From positions 1-6,585 of the forward strand of contig JASHYD010000660.1 of assembly GCA_030043175.1 (NCBI GenBank): 6,585 bases of DNA, given 5' to 3'. Positions 1 to 6,181 of this stretch are shown here, piece by piece; the first letter of the stretch is position 1, and every line of letters starts with the position of its first letter. The stretch is from Xanthobacteraceae bacterium (GTDB lineage: Bacteria; Pseudomonadota; Alphaproteobacteria; Rhizobiales; Xanthobacteraceae). The translations under genes and the position numbers were made by a program. Under the pieces are notes generated by a model that was not told the origin of the DNA, made no database searches, and saw only the letters and a program-made list of their open reading frames with translations.

Positions 1-317
1 CTCAAATCAGATCTCTCGGTGTCGATGACCCCAAGGCTGCCAACTTGCGTAAGCGCGACCTCGGCACGTCGTTTTTTATGCAGCGGTCGGTCGAGGTTGT
101 CTGTTGACTGGCAGACGGTTACATTGCCTTTAATTCCATGTCGAACGTCCGGCTCAGGGTCACGAACAGAGGGGCCGATAACATGAGCGGCACGTCCGAA
201 GTACGCCGACCCACTTGTGTGCAACGCGCAAGTCGGCAGAGGCGGGGCCAGGAGGCGACATTCCTCCTTTGGCTTGAGGACGTTACGACGGCAGCGCAAC
301 GACCGAGTCAACGCCAT
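1..317 (-). other. Unrecognised minus-strand open frame, runs off left edge (doubtful gene)
   Basis: On the minus strand a frame is open from an ATG at 317-315 to the window edge, about 105 codons, with an in-frame TAA some 25 bases upstream of the ATG. The predicted peptide is rich in Arg, Cys, Pro and Leu, with no domain, signal peptide or membrane segment I recognise. No Shine-Dalgarno sequence lies at a useful distance from the ATG. The plus-strand frame using the same codon register is also almost free of stops (one TGA at 105-107), which suggests a composition effect rather than coding. It could be the start of a gene continuing left, or a decayed gene remnant of the kind scattered in rhizobial intergenic DNA (my recollection, untested). 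Function is unknown. Confidence 0.2.
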
Positions 318-428
318 GCAATGGGGTGAGAAGAGACCAGCTCCTTATCGGACTCAAGCTCCCCGCAACAAGCTTGGCGACAGGCAATATGTTTGGGGGG
401 AATTCTCAAACTGGCCTATCGCGGACGT

Positions 429-445
429 GTATTGTTTGGTATTGT
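429..445 (+). repeat. GTATTGT direct repeat, 10-base period
   Basis: GTATTGT occurs at 429-435 and again at 439-445, exactly ten bases apart, so both copies would face the same side of the helix. The second copy ends two bases before the putative -35 box at 447-452. This geometry would suit an activator or repressor with tandem half-sites, but the repeat is short and lies in A+T-rich DNA, so chance is a fair alternative. Confidence 0.35.
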
Positions 446-446
446 A

Positions 447-475
447 TTGACCTTCTCATAGAGCTGCCGTACATT
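447..475 (+). promoter_or_regulatory. Candidate sigma70 promoter for the hydrolase gene
   Basis: TTGACC at 447-452 matches the -35 consensus at five of six positions. TACATT at 470-475 matches the -10 consensus at four of six, and the spacer is the preferred 17 bases. Transcription would start near 482. It is the best -35/-10 pair I found upstream of the hydrolase. Another -10-like hexamer, TATACT at 492-497, has no partner at proper spacing. Confidence 0.35.
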
Positions 476-570
476 TGTTAATGGGGTACGTTATACTGAT
501 TTCTCAATGTAAGTTGCGGTTTTGGTTTTCAAGCGAGGGTGCTGACGTAGAGCCGTCTCCGAGCTGCCAG

Positions 571-590
571 CAGGACGTGCCGATGTCCTG
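571..590 (+). other. Stem-loop in the hydrolase leader (CAGGAC/GTCCTG)
   Basis: CAGGAC at 571-576 and GTCCTG at 585-590 form a perfect six-base stem around an eight-base loop. No T-run follows, so it is not an intrinsic terminator. It lies between the candidate promoter and the hydrolase start and could be an RNA structure or a dyad protein-binding site. The function is unproven. Confidence 0.35.
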
Positions 591-610
591 TGAATTTAAA
601 GGTAGCGTGG

Positions 611-630
611 AGGCCCGCGACGGGCGGCCT
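611..630 (+). other. GC-rich hairpin in the hydrolase leader
   Basis: AGGCC at 611-615 can pair with GGCCT at 626-630. Alternatively GCCCG at 613-617 can pair with CGGGC at 621-625 around a three-base loop. The two pairings exclude each other. No T-run follows within ten bases, so a terminator is unlikely. It is about 60 bases upstream of the hydrolase start codon. Confidence 0.3.
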
Positions 631-691
631 TCCTCAAATTCATCTCCTGCGAGAGTCGCGGACGCGTTTTTGTGTTTGTGTGGGGAACATC

Positions 692-1752
692 ATGAAAACT
701 AATCTTATTTTGGGTCCGCTCGTCCAGGGCGGCACGGCACTGCTGTTCGCCCTCATTGCGGCTAGTCTGCCGGGCAACGCACAGACGCAAGGCGCAACGG
801 CTGCGTTCCAGGAGAACTACGCTGACGTGAACGGCGTCCGCCTACATTATGCGAGTGTTGGCTCGGGATCACTGATCCTGTTTCTGCACGGCTTCCCGTC
901 CTTTTGGTATCAGTGGAAAGGCCAAATGACGGAAATGGGACGCGACCACCTCGCCGTCGGCCTCGACATGCGGGGATACAACCTGTCATTCAAGCCAGAA
1001 GGCCAAGAACCGTACAAGATGTACGGCAATTCGCCGAAAAGATTGGCGGGAAGGACAAGAGGTTTGTGCTGGTCGCCCACGATTGGGGCGCCAACGTAGC
1101 GTGGGTATTCGCGATGTACTACCCCGAGATGCTCGAGAAGCTGGTCATCATCAACGGCGCGCATCCATTCATCTCCGAGCGTGAGCTGCGGGAAAATCCC
1201 GCCCAGCGCTACGCCAGCAATTATTTTTTCGTGTTCAACGGCTATCTGGCTCCTGGGGAACAGCCGATCGACGAGCAAGACACCCGGGAAAGGGCTGTAC
1301 GGCGTGCGCAAACTGGGGACGCCGAGGTCAAGAGCGGCCGCTACACCGAAGGCGATCGCTCGGCCTGGATCGACGCGTGGTCGCAGCCGGGCTCGACCAC
1401 GGGCGGCCTTAATTACTACCGAGCCAATCACCGTAATCCGCCGTTCAATGATCTTCATCCCGCTTCGACGATTCCCCATTCTTGGTCGGCGGATGAAGTC
1501 ACTGCTGGTGCCAAGTCGAGGATCATCAAGACGCCGACGCTCGTCATTTGGGGGATGAAGGACACAGCGATCCTGCCGGGTCACCTCAGTGGGTTGGACC
1601 ATTGGGTGGCCGACCTGAGCGTTCGGCTATATCCCGACGACACCCATTGGGTGATGCTGGAGGAGCACGAGCAGGTGGCCCAGGACATCCGGGGATTCGT
1701 CGAGGGCAAGAACTTTCCTAAGGAGTCCGTCTATCGATTAGGAGTGAGGTGA
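692..1752 (+). pseudogene. Frameshifted secreted alpha/beta hydrolase (epoxide hydrolase/dehalogenase-like)
   Basis: Two adjoining frames together encode one alpha/beta-hydrolase-fold protein. The start is the ATG at 692, with a GGGGA ribosome binding site five bases upstream. Residues 1 to about 30 form a signal peptide (Lys near the start, hydrophobic core, Ala before the likely cut), pointing to the periplasm. In the first frame are the oxyanion motif HGFP (residues 66-69) and RGYNLS. After a frame change near 1018, the second frame continues with VAHDWGA (nucleophile Asp, codon 1081-1083), a cap segment LNYYRAN, the acid Asp in WGMKD (1561-1563) and the catalytic His in DTHW (1645-1647), ending at TGA 1750-1752. 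Asp as nucleophile fits epoxide hydrolases and haloalkane or haloacetate dehalogenases; the substrate is unknown. Read straight, translation stops near 1099, before the nucleophile, so the product would be inactive. An assembly error would explain it equally well. Confidence 0.85.
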
Positions 1753-1784
1753 ACTCGCTGGCACACTCTAAACGTCGATTCCTT

Positions 1785-1816
1785 TCTAATTGGATCTAAT
1801 TGGGAGCGATCAATTA
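1785..1816. promoter_or_regulatory. Tandem TCTAATTGG repeat with inverted CAATTA: candidate operator
   Basis: TCTAATTGG occurs at 1785-1793 and 1795-1803, a ten-base period. The core TAATTG of the second copy (1797-1802) is repeated inverted as CAATTA at 1811-1816, eight bases on. Three related half-sites in one gap upstream of an operon suggest a regulator binding site. Each repeat also contains TCTAAT, five of six matches to a -10 box, but I see no -35 box at the right distance. Confidence 0.4.
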
Positions 1817-1820
1817 AGGT

Positions 1821-1832
1821 CGCCAGCTGGCG
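1821..1832. promoter_or_regulatory. 12-base perfect palindrome CGCCAGCTGGCG: candidate operator
   Basis: The twelve bases equal their own reverse complement. The palindrome has no loop and no following T-run, so it is better explained as a binding site for a dimeric regulator than as a terminator. It lies about 70 bases before the binding-protein gene and just downstream of the TAATTG half-sites. The regulator is unknown and its gene is not in the window. Confidence 0.4.
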
Positions 1833-1899
1833 CCGGACAAGACCAAAAGAAGCGCATGCAAGGCATTTGATCAGTGTGAACCAGAAAAGGGGGAATGCC

Positions 1900-3144
1900 A
1901 TGGGAGCGAAACTACTGTGGGGTTTGGTCACCATTGTCGCACTGCCGTTCGTAGCGCCGGTGGTGGCACAGGAAACCATCAAGATCGCATTTATCGATCC
2001 TTTGTCCGGCGGAGGCGCCAGCACGGGCGAGGCCGGGCTCAAGATATACCAGTTCATTACTGAGCGGTTGAACGCCCAAGGTGAATTGCTTGGCAAACGC
2101 TTTGAGATCGTCGGCTACGACAACAAGCTAAACCCGCAGGAATCGCTGGTGCAAGCGCAGAAGGCCATCGATGCCGGCGCTCGCATCGTCACCCAAGGTA
2201 ACGGCTCCGCCGTCGCGGCGGCCATCACGGACTTCGTCGCGAAATACAACGACCGCAACCCCGGCAAGGAGGTGCTTTACCTCAATTACGCAGCAGTTGA
2301 TCCGGTGCTCACCAACGAGAAATGCAATTACTGGCACTTTCGCTGGGACGCAAACTCCGACATCAAAATGGAAGCGCTCACCAACTATATGAAACCGCTC
2401 ATCCGCATCAAAAAGGTGTACCTGATCAACCAGGATTACTCCTTCGGCCAGGCGGTGCGCGCAGCGGCGCGCAGGATGCTTGCGGTCAAGCGACCGGATA
2501 TCCAGATTGTCGGCGACGAGTTGCACCCGCTTCAGAGGGTCACCGATTTCGCGCCCTACGTTGCCAAGATCAAGGCCTCGGGGGCCGACAGCGTCATAAC
2601 GGGCAATTGGGACCAGGACTTCTCGCTGCTGCTCAAGGCGTCGGCGGACGCCGGCCTGCAAGTGGATTGGTACACCTACTACGCCGGCGGAGTCGGTGGC
2701 CCGACCGCCATCAGGCAGACAGGGCTCAATCACCGGGTCTTCCAGGTGAGCGAAGGAGTGCCGAACATTCCCAATGCGCCCTCGCAGGATTTCGAGCGAG
2801 CCCTGCGGGCGAAGTACGATTTAACTCTATTTTATCCTCGCGCTGTCAATGAGATGCGAATGCTTGCCGCAGCCATTGCGGAAGCAAAATCGACGGAGCC
2901 CAGCAAGATTGCCGCAAAGCTTGAGGGCATGAAGTTCATCGTCTTCGATGGCGGCGAGGGATTTATGCGCGCCGACGACCACCAGTTTTTCCAACCGATC
3001 TACATCTCGTCGCTGGGCGAGCGCGCCGCCAACGAGCCGTTCGACGAGGAAAAGACCGGGTGGGGATGGCGCATCATCGCCAAGGTCGAGACCAAGGACA
3101 CGATCCTGCCGACGGTGTGCAAGATGAATCGTCCGCGTACCTAA
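1900..3144 (+). CDS. ABC transporter substrate-binding protein, LivK-like (Peripla_BP_6 type)
   Basis: This 414-residue periplasmic protein captures the ligand and delivers it to the LivH/LivM channel. I chose the ATG at 1900 because AAGGGGGA (1887-1894) sits five bases upstream and the protein then opens with a clean signal peptide (residues 1 to about 24, ending PVVAQ). An in-frame TTG at 1867 would bury that signal. The mature chain begins with the type I periplasmic-binding-protein strand IKIAFIDPLSG. TQGNGSAVA (98-106), where ligand-contacting Ser/Ala residues lie in LivK relatives, NQDYSFGQ (177-184) and TYYAGGVGG are family landmarks. There are only two cysteines, Cys142 and Cys407, possibly a disulfide. 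The length is typical to slightly long. It is the first gene of the importer operon, 30 bases before livH. The family is clear. Substrate is not: branched-chain amino acids, amides, urea-like compounds or aromatic acids are all carried by relatives. Confidence 0.92.
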   Translation: MGAKLLWGLVTIVALPFVAPVVAQETIKIAFIDPLSGGGASTGEAGLKIYQFITERLNAQGELLGKRFEIVGYDNKLNPQESLVQAQKAIDAGARIVTQGNGSAVAAAITDFVAKYNDRNPGKEVLYLNYAAVDPVLTNEKCNYWHFRWDANSDIKMEALTNYMKPLIRIKKVYLINQDYSFGQAVRAAARRMLAVKRPDIQIVGDELHPLQRVTDFAPYVAKIKASGADSVITGNWDQDFSLLLKASADAGLQVDWYTYYAGGVGGPTAIRQTGLNHRVFQVSEGVPNIPNAPSQDFERALRAKYDLTLFYPRAVNEMRMLAAAIAEAKSTEPSKIAAKLEGMKFIVFDGGEGFMRADDHQFFQPIYISSLGERAANEPFDEEKTGWGWRIIAKVETKDTILPTVCKMNRPRT

Positions 3145-3174
3145 GCAGTCAGGCCGGTTCATCGGGAAGCGGCG

Positions 3175-4125
3175 GTGCTCGAGCTCGTCGTCATCTCCAC
3201 CTTGAACGGCGTGCAGCTGGGCATGCTGCTGTTCTTGATGGCGAGCGGGCTCACGCTCATCTTCAGCATGATGGGCGTGCTCAACTTTGCGCATGCCAGC
3301 TTCTATATGTTGGGCGCGTTCTTTGGCTTCCAGATCAGCCGTTGGATCGGCTTCTGGCCGGCCTTGGTTGCTGCGCCGACTCTTGTAGGTGTCATCGGCG
3401 CGCTGGTCGAGCGCTATGGGCTGCGCAATGTCCACCGGCACGGGCACGTTCCCGAATTGCTTTTCACTTTCGGCCTTGCTTACGTGATTGAAGAAGTGGT
3501 GCAGATGATCTGGGGCAAGTCCCCGGTTGATTTCCGCGTGCCGCAACTGCTCGATTTTTCAGCCTTAACAATATTTGCGACCAACTATCCGGCCTACAAG
3601 CTGTTCATGCTGCTGATCTCGGTCGGCATTTTCGTCGTGTTGTTCCTTCTCTTTACCCGCAGCCGCATGGGTCTTGTCGTCCAAGCGGCTTTGACCCATC
3701 CCGATATGGTGGCCCATCTCGGCCACAATGTCCCTCTGGTCTTCATGTCGGTGTTTGGGCTCGGCAGCGCGCTTGCCGCTCTGGCTGGCGTGATTGCCGG
3801 ACCGGTGCTGGTGACACAGTCGAACATGGCGGCCCTGATCGGACCGATCCTGTTCGTCGTCGTGGTGGTCGGCGGGCTCGGCTCGCTTGCGGGCGCTTTT
3901 ATCGCCTCGCTCGTCATTGGGCTCCTGCAAACATTTGCGGTTGCGGTCAACCTGTCCCTGGCAGATCTATTTAGCTTTACCCGGTTCACCCCAATCCCGG
4001 GGACCATTCTCGGCGATGTGTGGAGCGTGACTCTGGCGCAGGTTGCGCCGATCCTGCCGTATCTGTTGCTCGTCCTGGTGCTTGTGCTTAAGCCCACAGG
4101 GCTATGGGGCACGCGCGACACATGA
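3175..4125 (+). CDS. livH: Branched-chain amino acid-type ABC transporter permease LivH
   Basis: This 316-residue inner-membrane permease is one half of the importer channel. About eight hydrophobic segments span the protein. The N-terminal block GLTLIFSMMGVLNFAHASFY is the LivH hallmark. The cytoplasmic loop ALTHPDMVAHLGHNVP (about 172-187) corresponds to the conserved segment thought to contact the ATPases, and VGGLGSLAGAF (about 232-242) is the usual glycine-rich turn before the last helices. The start is the GTG at 3175, preceded at five bases by a moderate GGGAAG ribosome binding site; it gives the expected short N-terminus (MLELVV) and normal family length. It follows the binding-protein gene by 30 bases, and its stop overlaps the likely livM start as ATGA (4122-4125). 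Family assignment is secure; transported compound unknown. Confidence 0.93.
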   Translation: MLELVVISTLNGVQLGMLLFLMASGLTLIFSMMGVLNFAHASFYMLGAFFGFQISRWIGFWPALVAAPTLVGVIGALVERYGLRNVHRHGHVPELLFTFGLAYVIEEVVQMIWGKSPVDFRVPQLLDFSALTIFATNYPAYKLFMLLISVGIFVVLFLLFTRSRMGLVVQAALTHPDMVAHLGHNVPLVFMSVFGLGSALAALAGVIAGPVLVTQSNMAALIGPILFVVVVVGGLGSLAGAFIASLVIGLLQTFAVAVNLSLADLFSFTRFTPIPGTILGDVWSVTLAQVAPILPYLLLVLVLVLKPTGLWGTRDT

Positions 4126-5432
4126 GCGACGCGGCGACCGCACGTTCTGCCCCTGCGTCGCGCTACGCGACTATCCCCCTCATTCGCTGCTATCCCGCAT
4201 GGCTTGCGTTCGCTGCCGGCCTGATCCTGCTGCCGCTCGTATTTCGGTCCGGAACTGCCCTCACTATGATGAGCCTTATGGGCATCGCCACCGTGTTCGC
4301 GCTGTCCTATAACATGCTGCTGGGCCAAACCGGGATGCTTTCGTTCGGGCACGCCGTCTATTTCGGGCTCGGCGCCTATTGCGCGGTCCACGTCATGAAT
4401 GGCGTGATCGCCCATGACCTGCCGGTGCCGCTCCCCGCGATCCCGCTCGCTGGCGGATTCGGGGGCCTCGCGATCGCGATTCTGTTCGGCTGGGTTTCGA
4501 CGAGACGCACCGGCACAGCCTTCGCAATGATCTCGCTGGGCCTTGGGGAGCTTGTCGGATCGAGCGCGCTCATCCTGCGCAGTTTCTTCGGCGGCGAGGA
4601 AGGGGTCACCACCGATCGAACCCGGCTGCTCCGCCTGTTGGGTCTGAACTTCGGCCAGCAAATCGAGGTGTACTACCTGATCGCGGCCTGGTGCTTCATC
4701 TGCATGCTGCTGATGCACCGGTTCACCGCGACACCGCTCGGGCGCATGTGCAACGCGGTACGCGACAATGCGGAACGAGTGCAGTTCGTCGGCTACGATC
4801 CGCGGTTCGTGCGGTTTCTCGCGTTCTGCGTGTCCGGCTTTTTCGCCGGGATCGCGGGCGGACTTGCGGCCGTTCATTATGAGATCGCCAACGCCGCCTA
4901 CTTCAGCGCCACCCAGTCCGGCAATGTGCTGATCGCAACCTTCATCGGCGGCAGCGGTGCGTTCTTCGGGCCGGTGATTGGCGCCGTGCTGGTTACCTAT
5001 CTGCAGGTGATGTTGAGCGACATCACGGAAGTCTGGCAGCTCTATTTCGGCCTTTTGTTCATCGTGATGGTGATGTTCGCGCCGCAGGGCTTTGCGGGAC
5101 TGCTGATGATGCACGCCCCATTGTTGGGCAAGCGCGCCCTTAAAAGGGTGATCGCGGCCTATGCGATCGCCTTGCCGCCGGCCCTCATCATGTCTGCGGG
5201 TTTTGCCCTCGCGATTGAGATGACCTACCGACTCGCTGTCAAGGCGGCGGAAGGACCTGGCATGAAATTTCTGACAATTTCTCTTTCTGCTAGAGATCCG
5301 CTCGCCTGGATGTGCGCCGCCGCCCTCGCGGCCGGTGGTTTCGAAGTGTTCCGCCGGACATGGTCCCTGGTCGCCTCTGCGTGGACGGCCGCTTCGGCGA
5401 GTCCCAACCCGAGCGGGGAGAAGTGGCCATGA
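4122..5432 (+). CDS. livM: Branched-chain amino acid-type ABC transporter permease LivM, C-terminally extended
   Basis: This is the second channel subunit, in the inner membrane. I prefer the ATG at 4122 (436 residues), whose ATGA overlaps the livH stop and implies translational coupling. An in-frame ATG at 4104 would add six residues, and neither start has a good ribosome binding site. LivM landmarks are LGQTGMLSFGHAVYFGLGAY (about 67-86), the loop NAVRDNAERVQFVGYDP (211-227), and GGSGAFFGPVIGA (276-288). The standard domain ends near FAPQGFAG (319-326). Roughly 110 further residues follow, with a long hydrophobic stretch (about 348-376) and a second weaker one near the end, so the protein may have one or two extra membrane helices. 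Many LivM proteins are 320-360 residues; E. coli LivM is long through its N-terminus instead. I recall similar tails in proteobacterial relatives, so the tail is probably native. Its role is unknown. Confidence 0.92.
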   Translation: MSDAATARSAPASRYATIPLIRCYPAWLAFAAGLILLPLVFRSGTALTMMSLMGIATVFALSYNMLLGQTGMLSFGHAVYFGLGAYCAVHVMNGVIAHDLPVPLPAIPLAGGFGGLAIAILFGWVSTRRTGTAFAMISLGLGELVGSSALILRSFFGGEEGVTTDRTRLLRLLGLNFGQQIEVYYLIAAWCFICMLLMHRFTATPLGRMCNAVRDNAERVQFVGYDPRFVRFLAFCVSGFFAGIAGGLAAVHYEIANAAYFSATQSGNVLIATFIGGSGAFFGPVIGAVLVTYLQVMLSDITEVWQLYFGLLFIVMVMFAPQGFAGLLMMHAPLLGKRALKRVIAAYAIALPPALIMSAGFALAIEMTYRLAVKAAEGPGMKFLTISLSARDPLAWMCAAALAAGGFEVFRRTWSLVASAWTAASASPNPSGEKWP

Positions 5433-6181
5433 CCTCGCCGGCACTTTCTTTGCGCGACATCCGCAAGACGTTCGACGCGGCCGAGGTCATCCGCGGAGTG
5501 AACCTTGACGTGGCAGCGCACGAATGTCACGCCGTGATCGGTCCTAACGGCGCAGGCAAGTCCACGTTGTTCAATCTGATCAGTGGCCTGCTTCTGCCCG
5601 ATAGCGGGTCAATCGCACTCAAAGGATATGACATCACCGGAATGCCGCCCTGGCTCAGCAATCGCCGTGGGCTGTCGCGCAGCTTCCAGGTGACCAATAT
5701 ATTTCACCGCATGAGCGTGTGGGAAAACATTCGCGCGGGCGTGCTGTGGTCCGCAGGCGAACGTTACGCCTTCTGGCGCGATGCCGCCAGCGCGGCGGCG
5801 GTCGGCGCCCGCACAGAGCGCGTCCTAGTCGATTTTGACCTTGCGCACCGGCACGATGTTCCGGCCGGCGTCCTGACCTATACGGAACAACGCGCGCTCG
5901 AGATTGCCATTACGGTGGCGGGTGGTGCCGACGTGATTCTGCTCGATGAGCCGACCGCCGGAATGAGCCGCGCCGAGACCGACCGCATGGTGGCGTTGAT
6001 CCGACGCATCAGGGAGGGTCGCACGCTCATCATCGTCGAGCACGACATGAGCGTTGTATTCGGCCTCGCGGACCGCATCTCGGTGCTGGTTTATGGCGAG
6101 ATCATCGCATCCGGCACGCCGCCGGACATCCGCCGCGATGCGAAAGTGCGCGAAGCGTATCTCGGGCAGGAGGCGCCCTGA
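5429..6181 (+). CDS. livG: ABC transporter ATP-binding protein LivG
   Basis: This cytoplasmic ATPase of 250 residues powers the LivH/LivM channel as a partner of LivF. The ATG at 5429 overlaps the livM stop (ATGA) and has GGGGAG at 5415-5420, eight bases upstream; longer upstream frames lie inside livM. Motifs in order are Walker A GPNGAGKST (38-46, Lys44), Q-loop SFQ (Gln87), signature LTYTEQ (149-154), Walker B VILLDEP (169-175, Glu174), D-loop AGMSRAET, and H-loop EHD (His205). All nucleotide-binding residues are present. The signature departs from LSGGQ, but LivG proteins commonly have LSYGEQ or LSYAEQ there, so this is a mild variant. Length is normal. It is followed by livF with a one-base TGATG overlap and should be made with it. 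Intact by every visible criterion. Confidence 0.94.
   Translation: MTSPALSLRDIRKTFDAAEVIRGVNLDVAAHECHAVIGPNGAGKSTLFNLISGLLLPDSGSIALKGYDITGMPPWLSNRRGLSRSFQVTNIFHRMSVWENIRAGVLWSAGERYAFWRDAASAAAVGARTERVLVDFDLAHRHDVPAGVLTYTEQRALEIAITVAGGADVILLDEPTAGMSRAETDRMVALIRRIREGRTLIIVEHDMSVVFGLADRISVLVYGEIIASGTPPDIRRDAKVREAYLGQEAP
6168..6173 (+). promoter_or_regulatory. Strong ribosome binding site for livF
   Basis: A full AGGAGG lies seven bases before the livF ATG at 6181, inside the end of livG. It is the strongest ribosome binding site in the operon and fixes the livF start despite the loss of LivF similarity further on. Confidence 0.75.

Larger units (their letters stand above)
318..691. other. Intergenic region upstream of the hydrolase gene
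   Basis: I see no convincing coding sequence in this stretch of about 370 bases: the short plus-strand frames have no ribosome binding site or recognisable protein. Around 380-530 it is visibly richer in A and T than the genes that follow, as expected for a promoter region. It contains the candidate promoter at 447-475, the phased direct repeat at 429-445, and the stem-loops at 571-590 and 611-630, each listed separately. If the promoter is real, the hydrolase transcript has an untranslated leader of roughly 200 bases. Confidence 0.6.

Noticed and set aside
138..329. Short plus-strand frame of 63 codons
   Set aside because: No ribosome binding site, no recognisable domain, Arg-rich composition, and it overlaps open frames on the other strand.
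492..497. TATACT as a -10 box
   Set aside because: The nearest -35-like hexamer, TTGTTA at 475-480, is only 11 bases away.
910..1602. Long minus-strand frame opposite the hydrolase gene
   Set aside because: It lies antisense to a clear alpha/beta hydrolase and its peptide resembles no family; it is a shadow of GC-rich coding.
1759..1774. TGGCAC followed by A-rich bases, as a possible sigma54 promoter
   Set aside because: The -24 element is present, but the bases at the -12 position read AAAC and not TTGC, so the essential GC is missing.
1821..1832. Palindrome as a terminator after the hydrolase
   Set aside because: There is no loop in the perfect palindrome and no T-run after it on either strand.
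1867..1899. TTG at 1867 as the binding-protein start
   Set aside because: It would place eleven mostly polar residues before the signal peptide, and the strong ribosome binding site is positioned for the ATG at 1900.
3594..5444. 616-codon minus-strand frame opposite livH and livM
   Set aside because: The peptide is a low-complexity Arg/Glu/Gln/His/Ala run typical of the antisense of GC-rich membrane-protein genes; the plus strand has two unmistakable permeases.
5873..5890. LivG signature LTYTEQ as a disabling mutation
   Set aside because: LivG proteins commonly carry LSYxEQ here; Thr replacements are mild and all other ATPase motifs are intact.
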